Positions 38,699 to 52,318 are shown, numbered from the stretch's first letter. The stretch: 64,000 bases of DNA from Henckelia pumila (GCF_033568475.1 NC_133123.1:136670242-136734241), one strand, 5' to 3'. Made by a program: numbers and translations. The notes: generated by a model from the sequence alone, not told the origin.

Positions 38699-41600
38699 AT
38701 GTCAGCGCCCGCCCTATCGAATGTTTCTTGCCGCCATAGTCAAATTCGAGATGCTTTCAGCTTGGATAATCGGAAACGTTTAGCATCACCGGTGGATCCT
38801 AGGCTGGTGAAAATCACGATGTCCAGGCCTTTTGGCCAGGTTCTTTTATCTTTTTCTGTTCAATAATATGACGATTATGTGCCCAAATGCAGCTCTTCTT
38901 GATAGGTTAAGGTTTATAGTGGTTTATCTATGTGGCTGGTGATCTCTCTTGTTTGCTTTTGTGTGCGCGGTACCTTAAGGTTTTAAATTTATTGTTTCTG
39001 CTGTTTTACTTGTAACATGTGTCGCTATACTTTAGAACGCTGTGCATTATGGCTCTTGTGCATGTGTAATCTCTAAAATATTGAACGTTAGAAATAAATG
39101 TATGTCAAGAGGTAGAAGGTTCTAGCTCAGGGTGGATGAAAGGAAAATTCCGTTTCAACAATCTCAGTACACTTACATTAAAAGGACCCTAGACAAGCTG
39201 GATGAAAATGGTAATATATGTGCCAACATTTTCTATCTGATTTATAACTCCACTCTCAGTTAGAGCCTTGGAGGACTGGAAACTGGCATTCTTATCGAAC
39301 TGTTCTGTGAAAATGAGGCATCGTGTTCTTAAACATAGACCCTAATCTTTAAATACGTATTTTCCAATTGCGTCTTGTGGTTTTTCATTTGAATGAATAA
39401 ATTTTACTTAATTGACTTATGTGTATCTAACAGTCGCAAGTCAGGCTGAACCACTGTAGAAGAGAGTCAACTTGTTGTAGCATTCGAATGGCATATGTAG
39501 ATGAGAAGCTAGCAGATAGAAGCATTGTCTTGAAGCCTGCTGACGTTTTGGTAATAATCAGCATATCATATCTGGAATTCCACGTGAAAGAAATATATTT
39601 AAAATTTTGAGTTCCATGGAAATATTTATTCTGCTAGTAATCGTGACTTAAATTTTTTGAGCTTATGTGACCATTTCTTTATGCAGGCTTACGATCTTGT
39701 CCAAGGAACAGATGTGAGTTCCCAGTGTATTTCATCTTTTCTTCCAAAATTTTTATAGCACTGATATGCTCCTGTCTATTCCCCTGTTTGGAGAGTTCAT
39801 TTTTTATGTGACTGACACAAATGAGAAGCACAAAATTTAAGCCATTTTGGAATGTCTTTCTCTGTTCGATATTTCATTACCACGTACCAATATTTTTAAC
39901 TCTTTTATTCTTTGAGTTTCTCCCATTTAAAAAGTTAATCCTTGGTAACAGCAGAATATGTTAGTGATGTTGGATATGCATGATGAAGACTGATGTTATG
40001 TAGACTTTGTTTCATTCTAATGTAGAATTCATGTTTTAATGACTATGCTTTCTGGATTAATTGTGGGAAGCTACAGCAAATTAGTCTGAAGCTATTTGTG
40101 AAAATTTAATTGACACCAATTTGGTGTGATTGGGCCCTTGACATTTTGTTGCATAGGTGAGGTGGAGTTACATCTCAGACAAATCAGCTCCTGAACCTCC
40201 AACCGCTGTTCTTTTACATGGCATTCTAGGTTGCAGAAAAAATTGGGGTGGGTACTAATCTTTTATTTAGAGTAGAAGTTATTTGTTAGCCAATTCACCA
40301 CTCAGATTTTGGATTGTGAAATAGTAGGTTGATTGAAATCAACCATCAGTTAGTCTCATTTTATTTTGCTGTTTTATTTATCTCACTATCAGTTGAAGGT
40401 TGCTGGCTAGGAATTTGTTGAAAGCAATACCGAATAATCCAAATTCTAGACACATGGCTTAACCAGTTAATCTATACTTGAAAATTTCTGATTTAATAGG
40501 TTTATCTTCAATTTTTTTGTATTCACTTGATATTTTATAGTTCATGTAAGTTGTGTTATAACTTATCCTAAACATACAACTTGTGATAAATTGACAGGTA
40601 CTTTTGCTCGAAGATTGGCTAAAGAGTTCCCTAAATGGCAAGTATGTCAATAATGCAGTTCACCGTTTTTGATTGAGTGCATGTGTGTGCCTTTTTATTC
40701 TAACAAAATAGCTTAAAAGATATCAGTACGTCGTATATGATGCGACCGTTTGGATTGTTTTCCATTATTTTGAAGGTATACGTGAAGATGCCACATACTT
40801 GTATGGATTTTAATCATAACGTTAACTGAAAGCTTTCTCTGTATGTACATGTATTGCCCAGTTTCTCCTGGTAGACCTGCGCTGTCATGGTGATTCAGCA
40901 TCTCTGAAGAAGAGGGGACCCCATTCTGTCGCTGCAGCTGCTCTTGACGTTTTAAAGCTAGTATGCATTTCACAAAATTAGTTTTATTTTATGTGGGATG
41001 CTTCTTTTACTTTTTAATTACATAATCTGGGGTCTATGGTACGCACACAGATATTTTGTCTTATATTCTCTTGTATTTTTGTTTGTCCATTAGTAGCTTC
41101 CGATTTCCCCAAACGGTGGTAAGCTATGCTTTGCCTGATGTAAATTCAAACTATTGCTTATGTCAGGAAGTTTTTGTCTTGCCTTCCACATTAAGTAGCA
41201 GCATGCAAAATTTTGCCTAAATGCAATTTCCGAGACACTAAGATTGCAACCATTTCTATTGTTACTTTGAATTTGGCTCCACTTTAGAATCGATAACAGA
41301 TTAGTTTATCCTATCGACCCACCTGTATTCCATGTAGTATTGTTATTTAATACACTATTTGACCCTCCACTTTATCCATCTAAATGATAGGGAATGAAGT
41401 TTGTTTCCATATTGTTCTTTCGTCTAACCATACTCATTTGTTCTGTCAACTAGCTTGGTCAGATGAGGCTTACTCCTCGAGTGGTAGTTGGTCACAGCTT
41501 TGGTGGAAAAGGTAGCTTAGTTTTCACTTTCAATATCTAATTGATAGATGATTATCAGAATGAGTCTTCTTCAGCGATCTTTTCACTACACTAGGACAGT

Positions 41601-43932
41601 GTGATGCATGATATCTCATAAACATTTTCCTATTTTTGTCCCCTGCGGTTGCCTTGAGTATGGTGGATCAGGTTGCAAAGCCTCTTGCTCGACCTGTTAG
41701 AGTAAGTTTTGGATTCTTAACCTTCTGGATTTTTCATGTCTATCTTTTTGGTTGAAATCTGCTGCAGACATATATTAAACATGGTAGTTCTTGAGGATGA
41801 CGGATCACTGTTGGGTTCGCACTTTGTTTCGTCAATATTTTCTTGATGTTGTTGCTGATTTCATTTCAGGTCTGGGTTTTAGATGCTACTCCTGGAAACG
41901 TTCGAGCTGGTGCAGATGGAGATGACCATCCTGCTGAACTCATCTCTTTTCTTAATACATTGCCAAAAGAGGTACATTGTTTATTGGCTGAACCTATTTA
42001 CTTCTCCTTGAGTCATTTTATTTCTCCATTTGATTATAAAACCAAATATTTGGTTTATTTACCGTATTTTCTCATCATGCTCAACGAGTTTAACTATGAT
42101 TCTACTTTCAAACTCACTTGACAAAGATTGAGAATGCCTTTTATATTAAAGATATTAGCTATTGAAAATTTTGTTACAGTACACAGGTCATTTTATTTCA
42201 TGTTAATACTAACTAGCATCATGTTTCACATTGAACCGAGAGAAGAGAGTAAAAAAGAGATGGTTGCATGTGTATCAGACCAGTTTTGAATCTCTTGGAT
42301 CAAGCATTTTATATTTTGAAGTTCTCTTGAAGATTTTCGTGTGATATAATTCAAGTGACAAACATGACTACAATCCTATTCCCGGTTTGAAGTGATAACC
42401 GTTACATCTGTATGTCATGTGTTTCCAGCTATGAAGCCATGGGCCTAATTATTCCTCTGCTTCTTAAAGGCCAAGCCTACTCTGAAACAGTAACGATATG
42501 GCTTTGAACCAGACATATATTGTATTATAGCACGTGGGTGGAACAAATAAATGTTTAGCGGCTTTAAATATTTACTAGACAGGAAAGAAAACATTATATC
42601 TAATTTGTTAAGTAACATGTCCATATGTGTTTTTGAGTTTAGAGCCTTAACATATAGGCTATGATATGCTTTTTTGGCTCACATCCTACTTGTTTGCTAG
42701 TGACTTTGAGGAACAAGTAACTAGACACATAGCTATACTGCCAATGCTACAGTTGTTTTGATCACATCCATTTGCCTACATGTTGTGTTTCTTTACAGAA
42801 CATAATTTCAACTTTTGATTCCTAATATGCACCAATTTAGTGTGGGTAGCTTCATCAATCGCAGTTTGTGACATACTTTTCCTTTGCCATCTCTCTGGAA
42901 TTTATGAGGCGTTCATTTTTTTTAAATTGAACTTTTGGTACCAATTCATATTCACTCACATTATTATTCAAGGAAGGTCTCTTCCAAACGAGGTGTCATG
43001 GATGCTCTTGTTCAGAGCGGCTTCTCAAAAGATGTGGCACAGGTTAGTTGTATGCTGTGTACTAGCTATGTGAGTATTATGTATTTGAATAACATTTCTC
43101 ACTTTTCCTTAACCAGTTAATTTTTTAATGACCCGTTATTCCATCGCAGTGGGTGGTCACGAATCTTCGGCAGACTCCAATTAATGGATCATCATCATCA
43201 AGCTTCTCCTGGGTATTTGATCTCAAAGGTATTTCAGAGATGTATCAATCGTATGAAGAGACAAATATGTGGTAAGTTTTCCTCCGAACTTAATAAAGAA
43301 GAAATAGTACCTGTGTCCGCATGTTACTTTCTTTTCAATGTCACGCGTTAGTGAATCTTACAGCTGCTAAACCTCATAGGAAAATTGTGGAAGATGTGCC
43401 TCGGGGTGTACATATTAATTTTCTGAAAGCAGAAAGGAGCTTGCACAGATGGGCCCTAGAAGACCTTCGTAGGATTCATGTCGCTGAGGAACAAGCAGCT
43501 GAAGAGGGAGGTGGAGTCGAAATGCATGTCCTCGAAGATGCTGGCCACTGGGTATGTACTTTAACATCTTTTCAACCTTATGATCCAAGAATTGATATTC
43601 TCTTCATTTTCAAAGCTCTACCTTCAAACTTCGCACTTCTACCACTTCATTGAAGAGAATATGGCATGTGTCTAGACGGGAGGTTTGGTGAAGACCTCAG
43701 CCGATGTATGACAAGAAAACTGTAAAAATAAACGATAAGAGGGATTTAGACCAAGCCTCCTGCAAAAGAAGACAAGGAGGCAAATGCTCTATCAGCCAAA
43801 TCATCTGCCCCTGTATCCCTTCTCGATGGATATGTGAGAATATGACAGTTAAAAATTGCTTTGTTTCAGGTACATGCTGACAATCCAGACGGGCTTTTTA
43901 GAATTCTTTCATTCTCTTTCCAAGGATTTTAG
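38699..43932 (+). CDS. ABHD11-like alpha/beta hydrolase, probably plastid, one acceptor lost
   Basis: Serine hydrolase of the ABHD11/YbfF group; the plant substrate is not known to me. Thirteen exons: 38699-38839, 39434-39550, 39687-39713, 40157-40247, 40598-40641, 40862-40960, 41454-41511, 41649-41701, 41870-41971, 42977-43042, 43150-43271, 43380-43551, 43870-43932; 384 codons plus stop if all are joined. The Ser/Arg-rich first ~60 residues look like a transit peptide. Visible: VLLHGILGCRKNWG (oxyanion), LVDLRCHGDS, nucleophile elbow VVGHSFGGK, VWVLDATPG, and catalytic His in EDAGHWVHADNP. Odd: exon 41649-41701 must start after CCCTGCGG, so its acceptor reads GG (41647-41648) instead of AG. 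All other introns are GT-AG. Probable orthologue of At4g10030 (recalled). Confidence 0.9.
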
Positions 43933-44636
43933 GAATTAGGATGCTGCCATGATTCCTTCGTTTATTGAACTGAGTTGAGGCTCAATATGTCCACATTTTT
44001 GTAGATGTGTAACGATTTCGTGTTTGTCTCCAAGCATTCATTGTATGGAAGCTGCATCACAAGAATTTAGGTGACTGGAATGAAGCATAACAGATTGCAG
44101 CGTATATTAGGTTTATTTGAAGCCATTTTTGGATATAGAGTCTGAGTAAGAAGAAGAAAACGAAGCTATATATAGCCTGGTACGAGAGCATTATTTGTAC
44201 CTGTATTACACCACACTTACATTCATTTTAGCAAGTGTTCTTAAGATTTAGTTCCAGTTTATGCCACGGTTCCTTGACTGCAGAAAAATGGTCTACAACC
44301 TGTGGTTTGCACAGTTGACAGAATTATGGGATTGGATTTGATTTTTTCGAAAAAAAAAAAAATTATATACATTAAATTTCAATTTTCTTCCCACTCCTGC
44401 CCCATTCAAAATATTAAATATCAAATCTCTAATTTGTAGATTTCAAAGAGGCAGTCGCCTCCCCTTGATTGCACACATTTCACAAACCAGCACCCACACA
44501 CTGGATGTTTGTTTATTCAACTCAATAATAAACAATGTCCAGGCATTATTCCAGTTCTCACTCAAGAGTTCTGCTGCAAATAAACACGATTAACATAGAA
44601 CAGAAAACCATATGTAAAGATTGTGATAATATCCAT
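43933..44636. other. Convergent 3' ends of the hydrolase and SDR genes
   Basis: Only 704 bp separate the two stop codons of this tail-to-tail pair. It should hold both 3' UTRs. An A-rich tract (44349-44361) and a purine-rich segment (44145-44165) are visible. No further gene. Confidence 0.5.
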
Positions 44637-46848
44637 TCACTCCATTTTCTGCTGCATCTGAAAGGCTTGGGGTATGGTCACTGGAGGGCTTCCAGTAAAT
44701 CTTCTTGAAGGGGATCCCTGAGGGCTTCCAGTAAACGTTCTTGAAGGGGATCCCTCTAGCAACGGCCTCCCAGTTCCAATGAAGGACGTTTTTCGTGCAC
44801 CCGCAGTCGTTAAGAGGAAGCTAAAAGTCCAGTACAGCACTTTTGGTGCAAAGACTCTGTACAAAAAGAATATGTCATACCAGCTCGGATACTTCACATA
44901 CGGATCCCCTCTGCACGCCCCAGAAACAATAAGTTTCGCAAACTCCTCCACGGGTCCACCAGATACATGCACCTTGTAAACAAAAAATTAGACTAGCCAT
45001 TCAAGACTGCTCATTTTTTAGGCCGAGTATATACATGAACATGGATGGCTCAACAAAGAAACTTACTTCTCTTTCTTCCTTCCACTGCATCTCTGCCCCT
45101 TCCTCCACCATGAATTTACCTCTGGTCATTTCAGTTCCGATCCAACCATGTGTTGCAACTGTAATACCGACCTCTTCCCTCACTTCAAACCTCAGCGTCT
45201 CGTAAAAGTTTATGAGTGCCGATTTAGCGGCCTATCAACGCAAACATACAGAAAATAGGCAAGTGTTGTTAGCCAAAGAAAGCATAAAAGTAGGAAAGTG
45301 CCCGCTTAAGGTTCTATGTGATTTGGATCGCCCAAAAAAGATGTGGCGTCCGCACCGGAGGTATTTCACCATGTAATATAGATCTGATGGTAAATTATCA
45401 ACTCACAGAATACAAGCTCATCCTCGGCAAAGGCAACCAATTCTCAACCGAGGCATTCACCACAATGCGACCATTGCTCTCCCGTAAGTACGGGAGGGCT
45501 ACATGAGTTGGATACACATTACCCCAAAAGTTTATGTCCTGAAAATGGACCATATTTTAGATATTAAACATCGTTTTGATCTATGATCTATCCAACCAGA
45601 TATAGACGGGACCAAGCTCAAACTAGCTAGTTCTTGTCCATACCATTAAAATGGGAAACACGCCCGAGTCCGTAGCTTCCTCAAAGTAGAAAGTGTGTCC
45701 TAAACTTGCTGTATTCACTAGATGATCAACTGCAACATGACAGAAATTATCCGTATACCAAATTAACATACAAGAAAAATGATACTGCATCAAGTCCACA
45801 AAAACGATATATCAATCTAAAAAATGGAGTGACAACTTGTCGATTCTTACTACGGCCATAATAGTTAATGGTTTCATTGATAAATCTTCGACAATCATCT
45901 TCTTTCACGACATCAGCAGCCGTTATCAACACATTCTGTGCCCCCAGCCTTGTCGCATTCTCACTTATTCCCCACAACCGGTTCTCTCTTCTTGCGACCA
46001 ATACTAGGTTTGCGCCCCTCTTTGCATATTGATAAGCGATTTGCTGTAATTGCAAATACCAAATACCAAGTAGAGATTGATGTATAATACTAAAACTTAA
46101 ATAAGCATGATCAGTACATGGGCTACTAGCTAGGATTTAATATATCATGGGAACAATTAATCACTTACAATTTTTAGAAAAACAAAAACAAAAACAAAAA
46201 GAACTTGTAACTATTTCTGGTTCCATATTTATATATAAAGCTGTATCATAATCATTTCTGTTCCCTTTCGACTAAATCGATATTGCATGCAAAGCCGTAT
46301 CATGATAATCATTTCTTGACTTTACGATTTCGATGCTCTATGTTTTCATATTTCAGTTTTAGTCATGTATGTTTCGATTTTTGACAATTTTAGTTATTTT
46401 TATTCGAAAATGCTTACGTGACATTATACACCTCAGCTCCACATCATCGCTGTATTGGTGTCACATCAAAGCCACATCAGAAAAAAAAGATTAAAATTGA
46501 CCAAAAAAAACGACAACAGACTAATTAAAACTGAAATCTGTAAATATAAAAAACCGAAATTGCAAAGTCACAAACATTTAGGACCAAAAAAACAATTTTT
46601 CCTATATAAAAACATGCGTGTAATCAAACCCTGCCTGAGCTATATATTCAAGAATTTTATACCTCTCCGATCCCGGAAGAAGCTCCGGTGATAACCACCA
46701 CCTTGTTCTCCATGTCTTCAGCATTGAAGTATGTGTTGTAAATCCATTCACAGGAGTTGATGAAGGTGAGTGTCGGCCATGCAAAGGCAAGCATCAGCAG
46801 GCTTGCTGGTGGCACAAAAAAATTCAGCACAGTGTTGATCAGATCCAT
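44637..46848 (-). CDS. Steroleosin / 11-beta-hydroxysteroid dehydrogenase-like SDR
   Basis: NADP(H)-dependent short-chain dehydrogenase; plant relatives (HSD/SOP) sit on oil bodies or ER membranes and act on sterol-like substrates. Six exons: 46663-46848, 45851-46043, 45644-45729, 45407-45538, 45067-45231, 44637-44972; 365 codons plus stop. The N terminus is a hydrophobic hairpin-like anchor with prolines (FVPPASLLMLAFAWPTL), as in steroleosins. The Rossmann motif is VVITGASSGIGE, cofactor specificity segment VARREN, the NNAG position reads VNTASLGH, and the catalytic motif is YSAAK. The C-terminal tail contains repeated FTGSP/GSPSR units after TSFIGTGRPLLEGS. All introns are GT-AG and it is intact. 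Probable orthologue of At4g10020/HSD5 (recalled). Confidence 0.95.
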
Positions 46849-48305
46849 GCCGATCGAAATTAAGTACTCTCAAGAAATTCTGCAAGAAAAATAAAATTCA
46901 ACTGTTGAAAAAGAAATGAGGGAATATGTATGCAATAACAGCATGGCTAGCTGCATGCAGAAGGGGGTTTGTGAACACGTGTTGCTATGAGTATCAAAAC
47001 GTAGTGAATACTCAGTGGATGAGCCTTTTGGAACTTCTGCATGAATTATCTTTAATTTTTTTTATATATGCACTTTCTTCTAGTACTAGTAAGATTATAT
47101 TATATTATATATATATTATCTGAAAATATCCCAGCTCCCGATTTCCAAACACATGATCATTCTTAAAGTCCACATCATTATCTAATCATTAAATACGTAT
47201 ATGGAACGGAAAATGGTATACTTTCCCGTATGTTGCTTTTAATTATTACTTTATATATATGTTAGTCTATTATTAATGTTTTTTCCTTTTACAGATTTAG
47301 TTTTCTTCTCTGAAATTGCTAAATTTGTCTAAAATAAAAAATAAAAACTAGCACTTTTTTTTTTTATAAAAGTATTTTTCTTAAAAACTTATGTGTTTAT
47401 TAACAACAATCGCTTTTTAAAAAAACACTTATTTAAGCCCAAATAAGTGCTTTTTAAAAGCAAAAAATTTTGAATTTTTAGCTTCAATTTCTATTTAAAA
47501 AATCAATTTTTCAACGTTTATCTAAACGTTATACTGTTTTTGTTCTTTTTTTTTAATTTTAATAAAAGTACTTTAAAAAGCTGAACTTATTTAAATGTTT
47601 TTTTTAGCTAATGACTTTTGTATCCAAACTGAACCTAAAACCGAAATTTTGAGAACATAAAATACTAAACATAGAAGCAAAATTACAAGACGTTGAAAAG
47701 TGCCGTTTTTCCACATGTAATAATAAAGTTTAAAGAAAACATTATCAATATTCACAAATACAAGTTGCTGAGATAATTTGAAATAAAATTTAAAAGAATA
47801 TTAATGATCGAGTGCCATATTGTATAATTGTATATCATAATGGAATTAATGCATTTTAAACATACATGAATTTACTACTCAGAAAAATAAAGAAAAAAAA
47901 TAGTTTTAGAATTTAAAAAATCAAATTTATAAAATCTATGAATTGATTGGGACGTACCAGTATTAAATTTTATTTTATTTTTTTGAGATGGAGGTACCAG
48001 TATTAGTATACCAGAGCTGAGATTATATATATATACCAAGTCATACGCTTGGCTTGCAAGTTGCAACGTAGGTCACATGTACTCATAATGCGAGGCACGT
48101 CCGAAAATTGGAATATAATCAATCAATCGAAGAAATAAACTTTAGAACTACTTTTATCTCTTGAAAAAAATGTTTGCCATTTTTTACAGGTTTGTGAAAA
48201 ATTCTGAGTATATATAAAAATGAAATGATGGTGACCAAGAAAAAGAAATTGCATGCAGTTAATTAGGCGAGGGCCTCAGAAATGAAATGAAATTTGTTTT
48301 ATTTT
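46849..48305. other. SDR promoter region and transposon relic
   Basis: Upstream region of the minus-strand SDR. About 47345-47640 is a degraded MITE related to 6482-6674: GCACTTATTT/AAATAAGTGC blocks, poly-T/poly-A flanks and a final TCCAAACTGAACC. No gene seen. Confidence 0.45.
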
Positions 48306-48314
48306 ATTTTAATT

Positions 48315-48423
48315 GGGGTTAATGCATACGGCCCCCTTGTAAATGTTCTAATTGGCTCATAACCCCTCGTATTACTTTAAGTGGCTCCACGGTCCTCGCG
48401 TATTTGAAATATTAGCTCATGTG
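48315..48423 (+). repeat. Left terminal inverted repeat of the MULE
   Basis: Inverted copy of 53260-53370 with only a few differences. Begins GGGGTTAATGCATACGG; the partner begins AGGGTTTAATGCATACGG on the opposite strand. Confidence 0.95.
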
Positions 48424-48697
48424 CCACATGCTCAATTATAATATGTTTTTAATATATCTTAATTATGAATTGACAAATATACCCCGGTAATATAATGTGT
48501 ATATGCTTTAATATTCAGGCATTGATTACCCTTATTCAATCTCTTCCCTAATTTCACCCGACAAATTCTCACGCAGAAACCCTAAACTCGAACCAGATCT
48601 TGGAACAAAGATATTCGTTGATGGGATTCTGAATTTGAAGTTGGAAGTGTGGTGGACTAGGTAATCTTCCATTTCTTATTCTTACAAACAGTACATT

Positions 48698-51600
48698 ATG
48701 GAGTCATCAGTTAATTTTGAGATGTGGGTTGGTGGTTTGTTTAAGATTCAAAGCGAGCCCGGAAAGCCAAAAATAGTTTATGTTGGGGGGCTTAAGCATG
48801 AATTTAAAAAGGTTGACTTTGATAGGTTTAACTACAGCAATTTATATGATATGTACCGTTTGTGTGGTGGCAACAAGTTGAATGTGCGTTTTTTTTTTTA
48901 GAATTCCTGGGTATGTAATAGAATATGGGCTTACAGAGATATCTGGAGACAAGGAAGTTACTGAAATGTATGATTTTTACAAGAACTTAGAAGCAGTTCC
49001 AATTTGGGTTGAGGAGACCATGTCAGTTCCAGAAATGGTGATGGATCCTGATGGAAATGTTGTTCCTACTAGTGAATTCATTCATTCAGGTCCAGTAGGC
49101 TACATTGAATATAGAAAAGAGTTTTCTAGTGGTCATTCATTCCATTCTCATGATGAAAATCATTATAGGTCTTGTCATGTGTCACCAGAACCTCAACCAA
49201 ACTCCCCTGTTTTATCACAACCTCAACCAAACTCTCATGCTTTTGATTTAAATGCTCATGAAATACCCGAGGTGAATACATGCTCTGGTCCTGCTCTTTC
49301 ACCTCATAACTCTAGCCATGTAGAACATGAATTTGATTCATGTGATCAAGAAGATCATACAGATGTATCCCATAAAAATGGATTTAGTGACATTGATGAA
49401 GGTATTAGTGAGAGAAGTGAGTTTGATGACTCATCAGATGGAAATTACTCTATGTCAACTGAATATTCTGAATCTTCTTACTCTTTTGAATCTGATGTAG
49501 AAATTAATAACATTGGAGTTGAAATTAATGATGTAAGAGAGGGAGGGACTAAGGAAAAAAGTAATGACAAAGGTAAGAGTAAGGTTTGTGAAAAAACAAA
49601 TGATAAAGGCAAGAGTAAGGTAGGGGAAAAAAGGAAGGTGGGTGAGTGTCATGATGATTGGGATAGTGATGATGGTGAGGATGATGAGTTGGTAAGTCTT
49701 GATGGATCAGGAGATGAGGGCCCTAGGCATCCTACATACAGGGAGGGTCAAGATATGGAGAGATTTCATGGTGAGACATGGATTTCTATTGGATTTTAAG
49801 AAAAATGAGTCCAAAAGAATAACTGTTGTATGCAAAAATGAATGTAGTTGGAGAATTCATGCTTCTTCAGTTATGGATGGGCCTACATTTCAAATAAAAA
49901 CAATTACTGGGGAACATTCATGTGCTAGAGCCCGGGAAAACAAGTTTGCAAACTACAATTACTTGAGCAAAAAGATTGAGAAATTTGTCCAAGACAATCC
50001 TGACATAAATATTGAACAACTTAGCAATTTGATAGTAAGAGAGTGTGGGGTTGAGGTTAGCTACTGGAAGGTGTTGAGGGCAAAGAAAGCTGCCATGAAA
50101 AGAATTAGAGGGGTGGACAGTATACAGTACCAGCTGTTGTGGGATTACTTGGAGACAGTGTTGAGATTCAATCCGGGCAGTAAGTTAATGATTAAGAGGA
50201 AGAAAGATGTGGAACCACCTACATTTGATAGGCTATATTACAGCTTGCAAGGCATGAAAGCTAGTTTTTTAACAGCATGTAGGCCTATTATAGGATTGGA
50301 TGGTTGTTTTCTTAAAACAGTTCATGGAGGGCAGCTTCTAGTGGCTATTGGTAGAGATGGCAATGATAACATGGTCCCCATCGCCTTGGCAGTTGTCCAG
50401 GTAGAAAACAGAGAGAATTGGACATGGTTCCTTAGAGAGCTATTGGATGATATAGGAGGTTTGGGTGAGAATAAGTGGACATTTATTAGTGATAGACAGA
50501 AGGGACTTATTGAAGCATTAAAAGAACTTGTACCTGATTCAGAGCATAGGTACTGCTTGCGACACATGTACCAAAACTTCAAGAAGAAGTATAGGGGAGT
50601 GGAATTGAAAGGATTGTTTTGGAAGGCTGGATGTACAACAAATAAGTTTGATTTTGAGAATTACATGAAACTTATTGCTGAGGCAGATCCTAAAGTGAAT
50701 CCCACTTATGAGACAGCTAGTGAATGACTACAAAAAATCCCAGCAGAGCATTGGGCTAGAAGTCACTTCAAAACAGATTGTTTGAGTGATGTGGTGGTGA
50801 ACAATCTTTGTGAGTCATTCAACAGCTACATCTTGGGTGCAAGAGATAAGCCAATCATCACAATGCTGGAATGCATACGAAACAAATTGATGAAGAGAAT
50901 GCAACAGAAGAAGGCTGGAATGGAGAAATATGTAGGTGACATTTGCCCCAACATATTGAGGAGGATCAACAAGAATCAGAAAATTTCCAGGAGCTATTAT
51001 GCATTCTACTCAGGAAACCAAGAATATCAGGTTAACTGTTTGTCTGCCCAAGGTGTTTTTGGACAATATGTGGTTGACTTGAGCAAGAGGACATGTACAT
51101 GTGGCATGTTCCAATTGTGTGGTTATCCTTGCTCGCATGCGTGCACATCAATTGGTCAAGGAAGACAGAAAATTGAAGATTTTGTCCACAAGTACTACAG
51201 CAAGATGGGGTACTTGAGGACATACTCTCATGTCATTCATGTTGTTCCTGGACAAGAAAACTATTTCAAAACTCAATACCAGCCTTTAAATGCTCCAGTT
51301 TATAGGAAACAAAAGGGAAGACCACAAAGATTGAGAAGAAAAGAAGCAGATGAAGGTGGTAGCATTTCAACAAGGAAAGGACTGAAGCATGCTTGCTCAA
51401 GATGCTTGAAACTTGGTCATAATGTAGCAACATGTACCAATGAAGTTCATCCAAAATCAAAGTTGTTTAAGGTAATAAAAATGTAATTGTTAAGTTCTTT
51501 TCACATTGATATTGACAGTGTTTTGTGTGTTAGGTGCACGGAAACCCAGGGCAATCTCAGACTGCCTCTTCTAGGCCATCAAAGCAACATCCATCGTCTA

Positions 51601-52318
51601 GGAGACCACCAACAAGGGAGAAAAGTAGAGGTTCACAGCCTTCATCAGCTCAAGCATCTCATCACTCAAGACATCCAAAGGTAGAAACAAATTAATTTGG
51701 AATTATAATGCTTCAATTTACTAATGTCGAACAATTCTTCACAGGATAACCTTCAACAGATGAATACACAATCAAATTCTGAGCCACAAGCAGACAATGC
51801 ACCATCAAATACTTCTGCAAATGGATCAACTGCTTCTGTGAAGGTGTATTCACATATGCTCAAAATTCGATTTTCATTTTGGATTCTTATCTTCTCATGT
51901 TCTATCTTCTAAAACACTTTTTGTACATTAGAAAATGCAGAATTTGAATAGAAGAGTGCAAATGAGTCACTACAGCAGAGCAATGGCCAATGCAAGTGCA
52001 AGTGCAAATGCAAGTGCAAGTGCAAGTGCAAATGCAAGTGCAAGTGCAAGGATCAGGACAAGTGCAAGTGCTTTGGGAGGGGCAAGTGCAAGTGCAAGTG
52101 CAATGGCAGGTGCTAGTTCAATTGCAGGTGCAGGTGCAGGTGCAGGTGCAGGTGCCAATGCAGGAACTCAAGCAACAAGTGCAAATGTTGATGCACATGT
52201 TAGGACAAGTTTGAAGTTCCAGTGCACATTCTGCAGAAAAATAGGGCTTTTAGTTTGGTGTTTATCAGGAAATTTAGAGAAAATATCCTCTAATTTAATG
52301 TTTTGTATTTTGGTTTAA
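48698..52318 (+). pseudogene. MuDR-family transposase, disabled
   Basis: Domains in order: an N-terminal region opening MESSVNFEMWVGG, as in many plant MULE transposases; an acidic Ser/Glu-rich linker; a MuDR domain (FKKNESKRITVVCKNECSW); a DDE transposase core with candidate Asp in IGLDGCFLKT and FISDRQKGL and Glu in NNLCESFN; a SWIM zinc finger (CTCGMFQLCGYPCSHAC); and a CCHC knuckle (CSRCLKLGHNVATC). Three GT-AG introns, all phase 0, follow (51472-51533, 51681-51744, 51844-51931), then a long Ala/Ser-Ala/Gly tail. Breaks: a frameshift at the 11-T run 48889-48899; a second frameshift near 49750 with apparent loss of residues before the MuDR domain; and an in-frame TGA at 50725-50727 where relatives have Trp (SE-W-LQKIP). 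The last removes the third catalytic residue and the zinc fingers. Confidence 0.92.
51990..52156 (+). repeat. GCAAGT/GCAGGT hexanucleotide array in the transposase tail
   Basis: About 28 tandem 6-bp units (GCAAGT, GCAAAT, GCAGGT variants) encode alternating Ala with Ser, Asn or Gly. Because the unit is 6 bp and rarely makes a stop, several other frames are open across it too. Confidence 0.92.

Noticed and set aside
48884-48901. Tiny intron GTGCG-polyT-AG in the MULE transposase
   Set aside because: It would be only about 18 nt, below any known plant intron, and removing it does not restore the downstream frame. A homopolymer frameshift explains it better.
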